A stretch of 64,000 nt of DNA from positions 16,864,193 through 16,928,192 of the forward strand of contig NC_023753.2 in NCBI RefSeq assembly GCF_000499845.2, given 5' to 3'. This DNA comes from Phaseolus vulgaris. Its lineage: Eukaryota > Streptophyta > Magnoliopsida > Fabales > Fabaceae. Under the pieces are notes generated by a model, which did no database searches, was not told the origin of the DNA, and worked only from the letters and a program-made list of their open reading frames with translations. A program made the position numbers and the translations under genes. The stretch's first letter is position 1; every line of letters begins with the position of its first letter. Positions 13,201 through 23,256 of this stretch are shown here, piece after piece.

Positions 13201-13860
13201 CATACCTGAACTCGTTTGAGACGAGAAGGATTTTATCTTGCCTGAACTCGCTCATAGGCGAGAAGGTCTTTAACTCGCCTGAACTCGCTCATAGGCGAGG
13301 AGGTCTTTAACTCGCCTGAACTCGCTCATAGGCGAGAAGGTCTTTTACTTGCCTCTACATTGCCCCAGGGGTTACATCTTCTCGCCCCCAGAAACACTGA
13401 GGACTTTTTACTGGTGCCTCTACACTGCCCCAGGGGTTACATCTTCTCGCCCCCAGAAACACTGAGGACTTTTCACTGGTGCCTCTACATTGCCCCAGGG
13501 GTTACATCTTCTCGCCCCCAGAAACACTGAGGACTTTTCACTGGTGCCTCTACATTGCCCCAGGGGTTACATCTTCTCGCCCCCAGAAACACTGAGGACT
13601 TTTCACTCTTCCTTGCCTGCACTCGCTTGACGACGAGGAGGTCTTTAACTTGCCTCAGGACCCGCGAGGGCGTTGAGGTCTTTTAACTGGTGCCTCCGAT
13701 CGCCGAAAAACGATGAGGACTTAAAAAACTTTTACTGATGCCTCCAATCGCCGAAAAACGATGAGGACTTAAAAACTTTAACTGATGCCTCCAATCGCCG
13801 AAAAACGATGAGGACTTAAAACTTTTTAGAAAGCATGCTATATTTCTTTAACTTGCCTTG
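13201..13860. repeat. Compound tandem-repeat array of element 1
   Basis: Three different units lie side by side. First, about four copies of a 37-bp unit (about 13205-13350), each with CTCGCTCATAGGCGAG, which can fold into a small hairpin. Second, four copies of a 65-bp unit beginning at 13351, 13416, 13481 and 13546, containing TTGCCCCAGGGGTTACATC (CCCC/GGGG dyad). Third, three copies of a unit of about 48 bp with TCGCCGAAAAACGATGAGGA (about 13690-13830). The array sits between the 3' ends of two convergent genes, pol and the antisense ORF. Confidence 0.92.
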
Positions 13861-14064
13861 AGTCGCATATAAGTGACAAGGTCTTTCTTCAAAACTTTCT
13901 AAAAACAACGGGCACGCAATCTAGAACAACTTGTATTTTGAAAACTCTTCTTTCATTGGGTGGCCTCATTACAAACCCTCCTTAGGGAAAAAAGAGTGCC
14001 CCCTTCAACTGTTTTAACAGAGACATTGTAGTGTAACTCGTGTTTATCTTTACTTACAAAGTTC

Positions 14065-17000
14065 TCAACTGTAATACAACTTCAAGTGCGTGGCGTTCCA
14101 AGTGCGAGGAATCGCCCCTCCTTCCAATGTCTCTAAGCGGTAGGCGCCGTTCCCGAGTGCCTCGGTTATTCTGAACGGTCCAGTCCACTTGGGCGACAGT
14201 TTATTCTCCATCTCGTACTGGTGGGCCTTTCTCATCACCAGGTCGCCTTCTCTAAACTGCCTTGGCATCACCCTCGAGTTATATCTTCGTTCAACCCTTC
14301 TCTTCACTGCTTCAGCCTTCAATCTCGCTTCTTCCCTGACCTCATCCAGTAGATCCAGGTTCAGCCTTCTCTCTTCATTCGAGTCTTCCTCTACGAAGTT
14401 CTGGAATCTCGGCGAGCTCTCCTGAATCTCTACTGGAATCATCGCATCACACCCATAGACCAAGCTGAACGGGGTCTCATGGGTTCCTGACTGCTCGGTG
14501 GTGTGGTATGCCCAGACTATACGGGGCACTTCCTCAGCCCAGCTTCCCTTGGCTTTCTCTAGCCTTCTCTTCAAACCTCTCAGCAACACCCGATTAGCTG
14601 ACTCTACCTGGCCATTTGTCTGAGGGTGCTCGACGGATGCAAACACTTGTTGAATTCCTACCCCTTCGCAAAGCTTCTTCAACAAATGGCTTGCAAACTG
14701 AGTCCCATTGTCCGACACCAGGCGCTTAGGCACTCCGAACCGGCACACAATGTTTTTCCTCACGAAACCTTCGATCTTGTGTGCGGTGATCTGGGCCACT
14801 GGTTCTGCTTCGATCCACTTGGTGAAATATTCAATCGCCACCACCAAGTACTTCATCTGCCGGATCGCCAGCAGGAAAGGCCCCAGGATGTCGATTCCCC
14901 AAGTATGAAACGACCAAGGGCTACAGATCGACTTCAACTCCTCAGGAGGCGCCTTATGCCAATCAGCGTGCTGTTGGCATTGTTTGCAACATTGGGCATA
15001 CTTCTTGCAATCTTCTCTCATCGATGGCCAGTAGTAACCTGCACGGAGAGTCCTCGCGGCCAGAGCTCGACCTCCGACGTGGCTTCCGCATATACCTTCG
15101 TGGAGCTCTGCCATGATTCTCGTGCACTTCTCGCCATGTACACATTCCAGGAGTGGGTGAGTGAACCCAAACCTGTACAGATCGCCATCAATCAACGTGT
15201 ACTTGCTAGAATTTTTCTTTACCTTCCTAGCTTCTGTCGGATCCAGTGGGAGAAGGCCATCTGCCAGGCATCGCTTGTACTGTGTTATCCAGGTATCTGG
15301 CTCATGGATGGCACATACCTGCGTCATGCTCACCTTCTCTCCTCGACATGCTCTAATTCTCGGCGATCTGAGAGTTTCTTGCGTCAGGGACTTATGACTT
15401 CTTGCTGCCTTCTCCGTCGACTTGCTTATCTGAAGAACCAAGTGATCTGCCACAAATGCTCTTGGCGTCTTCAGAGTTTCTTGAATCACTGTCCTCTCTC
15501 TACCCCCCTTGCCTGAACTGGCGAGCTTAGCTAGCAAGTCAGCTCGGGCATTCTGCTCTCTGGGCACATGCACTACTTCAAAGGAGGCAAAGGAACTCTT
15601 CAATTCCTGCACATACGCCAAGTAAGCCGCCATTTGTGGATCTTTAGCCTGGAACTCGCCTGTTACTTGCCCCGTGACTAGCAGCGAGTCGCTCTTAGCC
15701 ATCAACACCCTGGCTCCCATCTCTTTGGCCAGCAAAATCCCGGCGACCAGCGCTTCGTATTCTGCTTGATTGTTACTGGCTTTGAAGGCAAATCTCAAAG
15801 ATTGTTCGATCAGCACGCCGTTGGGTCCTTCCAAAATGACTCCAGCACCGCTGCCCTGCTGGTTCGACGATCCATCCACCGAGAGTACCCAACGGAAATC
15901 GTCCCCTTCAACTCGCGTTGCCTCAGATGAGAGCTCGACCACGAAATCTGCAAAGATTTGCCCCTTGATCGGGCCTCGGGGCTCATATTTAATATCAAAC
16001 TCTGACAATTCTACTGCCCACTTCACCATCCTTCCCGCAACGTCAGGCTTCTTCAGGACCTTCTGGATGGGCAGGTCAGTCATCACCAGTATTGTGAAGC
16101 TATGGAAGTAGTGGCGCAACCTCCTCGCCGCAAATACCACAGCCAGCGCAGCCTTTTCTAGGGCCTGATATCTCGTCTCGGGGCCCTGCAACACCTTACT
16201 CACAAAATAAATAGGCTTCTGAGCCTGATCTTGATCCTGGGCAAGCACCGCACTCACCGCCCTCTCAGTTACAGCAAAATACAACTTGAGAGGGGTTCCC
16301 ACCAGTGGTTTGCATAGAACCGGCGGGCTCGCCAGATACTCCTTCAGTTTTACGAAAGCTTCCTCGCACTCTTTCGTCCAAGCAAACTTACTATTGCGCC
16401 TCAGGCACTGAAAATAGGGATGGCCCTTCTCTCCGCTAGCTGACACGAAGCGAGACAGGGCTGCCATCCGGCCTGTTAGCTGCTGGACTTCTTTCACCAT
16501 AGCTGGGCTCCTCATCGCCAAGATGGCGGCACACTTATCAGGGTTGGCCTCTATGCCTCTTTCAGTCAAGAGGAAACCCAAAAACTTTCCAGCCTCCACG
16601 CCGAAAATGCATTTCTCTGGATTGAGCTTTAATCTGAACTTGGCGATCGTCGTGAACAATTCTTCTAAGTCTGCAACGTGCTTGCTCTTTTCCGGCGAGG
16701 TCACGACCATGTCATCGGCGTACGCTTGCACGTTCCTTCCCAGCATTGGTGCAAGTACACGATCCATCAGCCTCTGGTACGTGGCCCCGGCGTTCTTCAG
16801 CCCAAACGGCATCACCTTATAGCAATAGCACGATCTCTCCGTCATGAAGGTTGTCTTCTCTTCATCCATGGGATGCATCTTGATCTGATTATATCCCGAG
16901 AAGGCATCCAGGAAGCTCAGCAACTTGCACCCTGCAGCACTATCGACCAGGGTGTCTATGCTTGGTAAAGGATACGAATCCTTTGGGCAAGCTTTGTTCA

Positions 17001-19493
17001 GGTCGGTGAAATCGACGCACATGCGCCATTTCCCGTTACTCTTCTTCACCAGTACGACATTTGCCAGCCATTCAGGGTACTGGACCTCCCTGATGTGGCC
17101 TGCAGCGAGGAGTTTCTGTGTTTCGTCCCTGATCGCCTGCCTCCTCTCCTCGTTGAACTTTCTTCTTCTTTGTCGCACTGGTCTCACCAAATTGTCCATC
17201 GCCAGATGATGGCACAAGAAGTCGGGATCAATCCCGGGCATGTCCGAAGCGGACCATGCAAACGCGTCCAGATGCCGTTCAATCACCTTGGCGATCTGGT
17301 CCTGGAGCTCGACCTCTAGAGATCTTCCCAGCTTGAAGATCTTTCCCCCGATCTCTTTCTCAAGCCACTGCTCGACAGGTTTTGGCCTGGATTCTCGGGC
17401 GATCACCGCCCTGGCGATTCCCTGCTCTCTCGCTTCCTCAGGGCGATTCCGCGCCTCTTCCTCCTCCAGACCAGTGTTCCCCTCCCTCAGCTCAGCGTCC
17501 ACCATCTCCACGTCCCTTCCGGCGGTCTCTTCTGTTACCGTCGATCTGGGCTTCACACCGGGAGGTGGGGTGGTTGTTACATAACTCACTGATCTCTTGT
17601 TTTTCAGGCTATTCTCATAGCACTTTTTTGCTTCTTTTTTATCAGACTTGATCGTGATCACCACCCCTTCCATAGACGGCAACTTCACCTTCATGTGCCG
17701 AGTCGACGGTATAGCGCCTATCCTGTTAAGCGTGGGCCTTCCCAACAGGATGTTGTATGCTGAAGGAGCGTTTACAATGAGGTACTTGATTTTCTCCGTT
17801 CTCGAACCAGCCTCATCTGTAAACGTGGTTCTCAACTCAATGTACCCCCTGACCTCCACCTGGTCACCAGCGAACCCATACAGGCACCCCCCATAGGGCC
17901 TTAGCTAGTCAAGGGGCAACTCCAGCTGCGTGAAAGTCGGCCAGAACATCACGTCTGCCGAGCTTCCCTGGTCCACCAGAACTCTGTGGACCTTCCTTCC
18001 CGCTGTAATCAACGAAATGACTATGGGATCGTTGTCATGGGGCACAACGTCCCGAAGATCCTGCTTGGTGAACGTAATGTCTACCTCCGGCGAGTGATCT
18101 TCAAACATATCCACTGACATCACCGACCGCGCGTACCTCTTCCTCTGCGATGCGGTGCATCCACCACCTGAGAAGCCTCCTGCAATGGTGTGGCTTTCCC
18201 CGTGGATAGGCATCTCGTGTTGCTGGGCTTCTCCACCCGCTGGCTGGGAACTCGACGCTCCCCCCGTCCTCCTGTCCAGCAGATAGTCATTTAGGAACCC
18301 GCTCTTAACCAGATCATCGAGCTGATACCCTAAGGACAAACACGAGTCCAAAGTGTGGCCAAAGCCCTGGTGAAACTCGCACCAGGCGTCTGGCTTTGGT
18401 CCCAGCACCTTGTCGCCCACCTTCTCAGGCGCTTTCAACCTAGCAGATATATTGGGAATGGCGATCAGATCCGCCAATCCCATAACAAACTTGTGCTTAG
18501 GCGGGCGATTGTATTCCGGCGTGCTGGTTGCTGGCGTCCCTGGCCCCTCCCCTTGTTCCTCCTATCATAAGGATGGCGAGTCCTCTGGTCCTTCCTGGCC
18601 GCCGCTGCTGTCTCCAGCACCCTTTGCGGCTGGATCCTGGTCTGGGCGCGTGGCCTAGCGGGAGCCACGCTCCCTCTCTTCTCGGCGACCTCACTCTCGT
18701 CGGCGATGTGAGCCACTGCAAGTCGCCTAACCTCAGCAAACGTGGCGGGGTGTGCCCTGATCAACGCCTCGCAGAATGGTCCCGGCAGCACGCCCTTCTT
18801 GAATGCATAGACCAGCATTTCTTCATCTTTGGCCGGCGATCTGACCATCTGCGCCCCAAAGCGATTCAGGTAGTCTCTGAGGGACTCTCCTTGATATTGC
18901 CTTATATCGAACAAATCATAAGACACCCTGGGCGGTGCCTTATTCACGATGTACTGCTCGACGAAAATCTTCGAGAACTGTTGAAAACTGGTTACGTGAC
19001 CGTTAGGCAGGCTCACAAACCATTCCAGCGCCGTTTCCTGGAGCGTGCTAACGAACATCTTACAGTACACGACGTCTGATCCCCCTGACAGCATCATCTG
19101 CGTATGGAACATGGTGAGATGAGCTTCAGGATCCTCCACGCCGGTGAAAACAGCCTTAACAGGAACCACACTCGCGGGAATACACGTGTCAGTAATCGCC
19201 TGAACAAAAGGCATGGGAAAAACATGAGGTGGCGACGACGGCGCAACCTCTTCAGCAGAAGAACGCCCCTGTTGCTCCTGAAGGGCTTGACGCAACTCCT
19301 CAGTCACCTTGCTGAGCTCCTCATTCCTGGCGCGAGAGGCGACCAGGTCCTCGTGCATTCTCACCTGTTCTATGCGCGAGGCTTCCACAGTTGCCTGCAA
19401 CGAACGCATCATATCTGCCATCTGCGCCATGGTCATGGCGGCGGCGCCTTCAGCAGCGACGGGCGCAACTGGACTTGAACGATTGCTTCTCAT
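14065..19493 (-). pseudogene. gag-pol of Tat element 1, intact except one frameshift and one stop
   Basis: The start at 19493 (MRSNRSS) matches the gag starts of elements 2 and 3. The gag core (EDPEAHLTMFHTQM, then GPFCEALI) is followed by a zinc-knuckle-like CEFHQGFGHTLDSC near 18390-18350. The frame slips once near 18540. Protease follows (VLVDQGSSADV, about 17970) and a TAG at 17905-17907 replaces a conserved glutamine. From 17904 to 14065 the frame is open: RT with AYADDMVV (16725-16702), RNase H (about 16300-15950), a second RNase H (VDGSSNQQGSGAG to EQNARADLLAKLAS, about 15890-15510) and integrase. The integrase has an HHCC zinc domain, DILGPF, DNGTQF and HPQTNGQVES. It makes the capsid and enzymes for copying element RNA into DNA and inserting it. 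Two changes separate it from an open polyprotein. Confidence 0.93.
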
Positions 19494-19890
19494 TTTTCTC
19501 ATGAAACTCAGCGAATCACAGAATGCAGCGAACGACACTTACTTCAGCTACGATCGACTCAGCGATCAATCGGAAAAACTGTGCGAAACTCCGCAACAAA
19601 ACTCAAAAACACCGAAAACCTTCCAACAAACTTACAACTCCACCAGAAACCACCGCTTTTCTCGCGGATAACCAGACGATTGAAAGAACTCAACTCCACC
19701 GAACAAATCACGCGTAAACAGCAAGAAAACCTCACTTCACCGATCGAAAACCCAAACGAACGGGATAAAACGCGAATTCACCGAACAAATCTCAAACAAA
19801 CAGCGAACGATGGTTGCACCAGCACACTTCCACGCAGAAACTTCGAAAACCTCCAAGAACTGACGCTGTGGATGGGAGCAAGTTTTACAC

Positions 19891-19908
19891 GGCCCCACGG
19901 TGGGCGCC
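19891..19908 (-). other. Primer binding site of element 1 (tRNA-Lys type)
   Basis: On the minus strand it reads GGCGCCCACCGTGGGGCC, complementary to the 3' end of plant tRNA-Lys. It starts next to the 5' LTR. The first base of the usual TGG is A here. This match to tRNA-Lys is from memory of plant tRNA sequence. Confidence 0.75.
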
Positions 19909-19911
19909 TGA

Positions 19912-20726
19912 TGATCCTGCCTGTTGACCAGAACGCTGGAAACTGCCTCGTCAAAGGATCGACGTGTGCACCGCTTCAAGCTTCCGTTCCTCTTCGAGAT
20001 CCACCTCAAGAACCTGCAAAAGAACAGAGCGGCGCCGCTGCGGCCGATCGCACTCCAACGCCCAAGTCAGTGACAGAACCACCAAATACTACGAGCAAGA
20101 ACACTCAAGAAATCTCAAGGAACCGTGCAATGTTCTCTCTCACAGTAAGCTCTAGAACTCGCAAGCGTAAAGAGTGTAATCTGAACGCGCGTACCTCAGA
20201 AAGTTCATTGAGAACTCTTATATACCTGGTCACTTTCTCTCTCCTGGCAGTTACAGACCTGGACACGTGGCTTGCATCCAGTCGTACACGTGTCATCATC
20301 TGGAGCCTCCTTGACTTGGGCGCTGCTTCTGACTCTCCTTTTGGCTAAGTTACTTATGCATGGTTCTGCCCAATGCATAGCTATCTTAAGAGTGCGATCT
20401 TTACTGGAACGGGCGAGTTAGGGTGCTCTCGTACACCTTCCCTGTGGTCTCGCCGGCCGCCTTCGTAATCTGTACCACCTTCACCTTCGGCGATGTGCTT
20501 TGTTCCGGCGATCTCCAATCACTTGGTCGCCTGAGTTCACATCTGGCGACTTTATATTCAACTGGGCGATCGCCTGGTATGTTGAAGATCGGAGCACGCC
20601 AACTTAATAACTGGCGATTACACGAACCACCCGACTTCCTTCCCTTCTGCCACTCTGGCGCCTCACCCACACGCCTACTCTATAGCTTGTTGCCACGTCA
20701 TCACTTCCGACTTCCAGGGCGGTACA
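19912..20726 (-). repeat. 5' LTR of element 1 (815 bp, complete)
   Basis: It begins TGTACCGCCC and ends CAGGATCA in element orientation. A TATA box (GGTATATAAGAG on the minus strand) lies at about 20217-20227. Upstream of it, in U3, are two CACGTG boxes (20264-20269 and 20287-20292). The 249 bp at the U5 end match the 3' LTR exactly. Confidence 0.93.
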
Positions 20727-20731
20727 GTAAC

Positions 20732-20784
20732 TAATTATTTTTTGTCTCTAAAATTGGTTTTTGTTTAATGATTTTCTTGTAGTG
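20732..20784 (+). repeat. Terminus of the CACTA element
   Basis: The sequence continues the interrupted CACTA tail after the duplicated GTAAC and ends with TTTTCTTGTAGTG. The next three bases, AGT, would be the CACTA target duplication; its partner is outside the window. Confidence 0.7.
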
Positions 20785-21450
20785 AGTTATTGTTAAGACA
20801 AACTACTCTCACTCAAGAGCCACTTTGGTTACTCAAAGGACCATGTTCATTTCTCAAGCTATGACTTGAAGATTGAGCTAAAAGAATGCCAAAATAAATT
20901 TCTCTTATTAGAAGCTTTCATCGACTATCTAACAAGTGGTTACTCCATCGATAAAAGTAGGTAACTTGAGGTGGACTTTAGATGTTTGTAGTTTGGGGAG
21001 TGAGAGTTAGTTTTGATTCTCTCTATTGAGAGTTGGACACTCAAATACTCATTTGGATGCTTAAGTATGGAAGAAACATAACTAATTCCTTTTCTTCTAA
21101 AAGATACAAAGATATTATTTTGATGTGTATCAGACGATTCAATATATAATTTTTAATTATAAAATGTGTTATGTGTGAGGGAATGATATTGTCACATATT
21201 ATTATTAAGAGTGTTGATTTGTGATATTTAATAATTGAAATCATATAGATTAATATATAGTAAAATTGAAAGAAGTTATTACTTCTGAAATAAATAGCAT
21301 TATGTGAAAAAATATTTTAACTCAACAAATTAAATTAAATTAAAATCACCTAAAGTGTTTTTTATGATTAATTATTAATAGTATTTGATATAAGATATGA
21401 ATCTTTCTAAAAAGAAGTTGTGAAATTAGAACAAATTATTCCAATGTTAT
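20785..21450. other. AT-rich spacer between CACTA element and LINE A
   Basis: I see no gene, RNA or clear repeat. The last 14 bases before the LINE are its target-site duplication (21451-21464). Confidence 0.6.
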
Positions 21451-21464
21451 ATCATAAGGTATAT

Positions 21465-22050
21465 TTTTTTCTTTATCAGCAAATAATTAAATTAATTAAA
21501 AGAGGAGACACATAAGGGGTGTCCCAACCCATATACAAAAAATCTAGAAACAATTACCATCAATAGATAGTTACTACTAAGGCATACCTACTTTGCTTAT
21601 AAAACAACAAACCAACCAAGCCCAACAAAAGGTCTTAAGATGGCCAAGTGCTACAAAACTTGCTAAAAAGTGCAGTAACACTGCATCCTTCTAAGCTGCC
21701 ATGCCTAAACACAATGGTTACTTAACCCTTTTCATTCATAAAGCATAACACCAGCCGCTGAACCTAAGAAGTGTATAAATAAAGTTTACAAACACCAAAC
21801 AGGGGCCAAAAAATCACATTCAACAAATTAGCACCTTCTAGTAACCATCAAGCTTCATTCTACCTTGTAAATTCCACAACCCTGAAAAGATTTGGCAGCA
21901 TATTATAATACTCAAACCTTACAAAAGCAGTCACAAGTAACATAGGAATGCTAGCAGCTTCAAAGTAGCTTAAAAAACAAGGGTCTGCAACATTCTTCTT
22001 TAACCAGTTCAGAAATCGATTTCCTTACTACAAGTTTAAGTCTTCACGCT
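21465..22050 (-). other. LINE A 3' untranslated end
   Basis: No coding potential. It ends in a short A tail on the minus strand, next to the TSD. ACGCT at 22046-22050 is repeated at 32722-32726 on the other side of LTR element 2, which shows that this piece continues at 32727. Confidence 0.8.
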
Positions 22051-23055
22051 TGTACCGACCCGCCCTCAGGCGTTGACCAAAGTCAACACTTGGGAGGACC
22101 CATCAGGGGTGCAATGAGGTAAGAAAGGGGGTCGACCAGGCCTCGGGCGTTGACCAGGCCTCGGGCGTTAACCGACCTCGGGAGTTGACTGGGTTCGAAC
22201 CAAGAAGTGCTCGTAGCAAGGTGGTGCCACCCCTCGGTACCCACGGGTGGGAGTGACCATGGAGGGGGCGACACAGTAGGAGGCGGCACGGTAGGGGCGT
22301 GGAGGCCTCGGGTCTCGGTACCCCGAAGAGTGGCAATAGGCGAGAAAGGTGGTTTCCAAGCCACACCCCCAGTACCAGTAGGAAGAGACCCAACTCAAGG
22401 CGTATCTGTGCATGAGGCGTCGGGACACGGCAGTACGCGCCACCGTTAGAGAACCACTTGAACAGAGACGACCCACGAAAGGGCCACGTCCTAGGGGGTA
22501 ATCTGTATGCATGGTACGTGAGGAGGGTAGAAACACTCTTAGGGCGAGTGACTAGAAGCTGGGACGCATGAGTTGGCACCCACGTAGTCACCCCCCGCGG
22601 AGGATGCACTTCGGGAAGGGAGACTTACACACTGGGATTTCCCTAAGTTGGGTTATAGTGTCGTAAGGCCACCCACACAGAGTTACGCATAAGTTAGAAG
22701 GAGACACGCGGCAGAAGCACCAAAAAGGTATATAAGCTCTCGTTGTTAGCAGACTAAGGTACCTTTTCACACTTTACACACAAGTGATCTGAGAACGGGA
22801 GAGAGAATTCAGTTACGATTCAGTTACACGTTCCTGAACACGGTGTTTACGGTGTTCTGTTACGAAGGTGCAACGGTGTTTTCTGCCCTTACTGACTTGA
22901 GCGTCGGAGTGCAAACGGCCGCGAGGGCGCCCATTTGTCTCTTTGTTTCAGGTATTCACTGCGGCGAAGGGTGAAGATTTGAACGAAGACAAAGGAGTCC
23001 TTGATACGGAGCTCGTAGCTACGCAAGAAGGAAATCTGGTCAACCGGCACGAACA
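22051..23055 (+). repeat. 5' LTR of element 2 (1005 bp)
   Basis: It begins TGTACCGACC and ends CACGAACA. A TATA box (TATATAA) lies at 22729-22735. Its last 316 bp match 32406-32721 with scattered differences. GTTGACC/GTTAACC direct repeats lie near 22070-22200. Confidence 0.92.
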
Positions 23056-23057
23056 TT

Positions 23058-23076
23058 TGGCGCCCACCGTGGGGCC
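23058..23076 (+). other. Primer binding site of element 2 (tRNA-Lys type)
   Basis: TGGCGCCCACCGTGGGGCC begins two bases after the LTR end, complementary to the 3' end of plant tRNA-Lys. Confidence 0.85.
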
Positions 23077-23256
23077 TGATCTAAAATAGCAGGCCCACCA
23101 CAAGAAGTTCAAGTTTCAGTAGCGACAGTGAAGTTTGTGGAGGCTTTCAAGATTCTTGGAAGATTCATCGAAAATCCTCAAGATTCACTCAGTTTCATCG
23201 AAGAAAGTTCCAAGATTCGCAGAAACAGTTAAAGATTCTCCAAGAAACAGTGAAGA

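Larger units (their letters stand above)
9112..20726 (-). mobile_element. LTR element 1: Ty3/gypsy, Tat lineage, nearly intact
   Basis: A complete insertion flanked by the 5-bp TSD GTAAC (9107-9111 and 20727-20731). In element orientation (right to left) the order is: 5' LTR 20726-19912, primer binding site, gag and pol 19493-14065, tandem repeats about 13860-13200, an antisense gene on the + strand (coding 9965-12600), polypurine tract, and a shortened 3' LTR 9361-9112. A second RNase H domain between RNase H and integrase, plus an extra antisense ORF, are known traits of the Tat lineage (Retand-like elements). The 249 bp shared by both LTRs are identical, so the insertion is young compared with elements 2 and 3. 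Confidence 0.93.
1..20784 (+). mobile_element. Decayed CACTA (En/Spm) DNA transposon, 5' end outside the window, split by a retrotransposon
   Basis: The block holds TNP2-type transposase remains (1-2534), second-ORF transposase remains (about 3664-5510) and a long AT-rich tail. The tail ends in TTTTCTTGTAGTG at 20772-20784, the inverted form of the CACTACAAGAAAA terminus typical of plant CACTA elements. Just inside the end, repeated subterminal motifs (8780-9106 and 20732-20771) flank LTR element 1. GTAAC is duplicated at 9107-9111 and 20727-20731, so the two parts were contiguous before that insertion. The 5' terminus would lie left of base 1. Membership of the whole 1-9111 stretch in one element is inferred from the gene order; a LINE scrap at 7776-7998 sits inside it. 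In-frame stops make it non-autonomous today. Confidence 0.72.

Noticed and set aside
13201..13860. Regular repeats that might suggest a CRISPR array
   Set aside because: Units are contiguous with no unique spacers, three unit types are present, and the setting is a plant retrotransposon.
14626..15516. 296-codon frame on the + strand
   Set aside because: Mirror frame of the integrase and second RNase H region of element 1 pol; no family motif of its own.
22103..22609. 168-codon frame on the minus strand
   Set aside because: Lies wholly inside the 5' LTR of element 2, with no conserved counterpart in the other LTRs.
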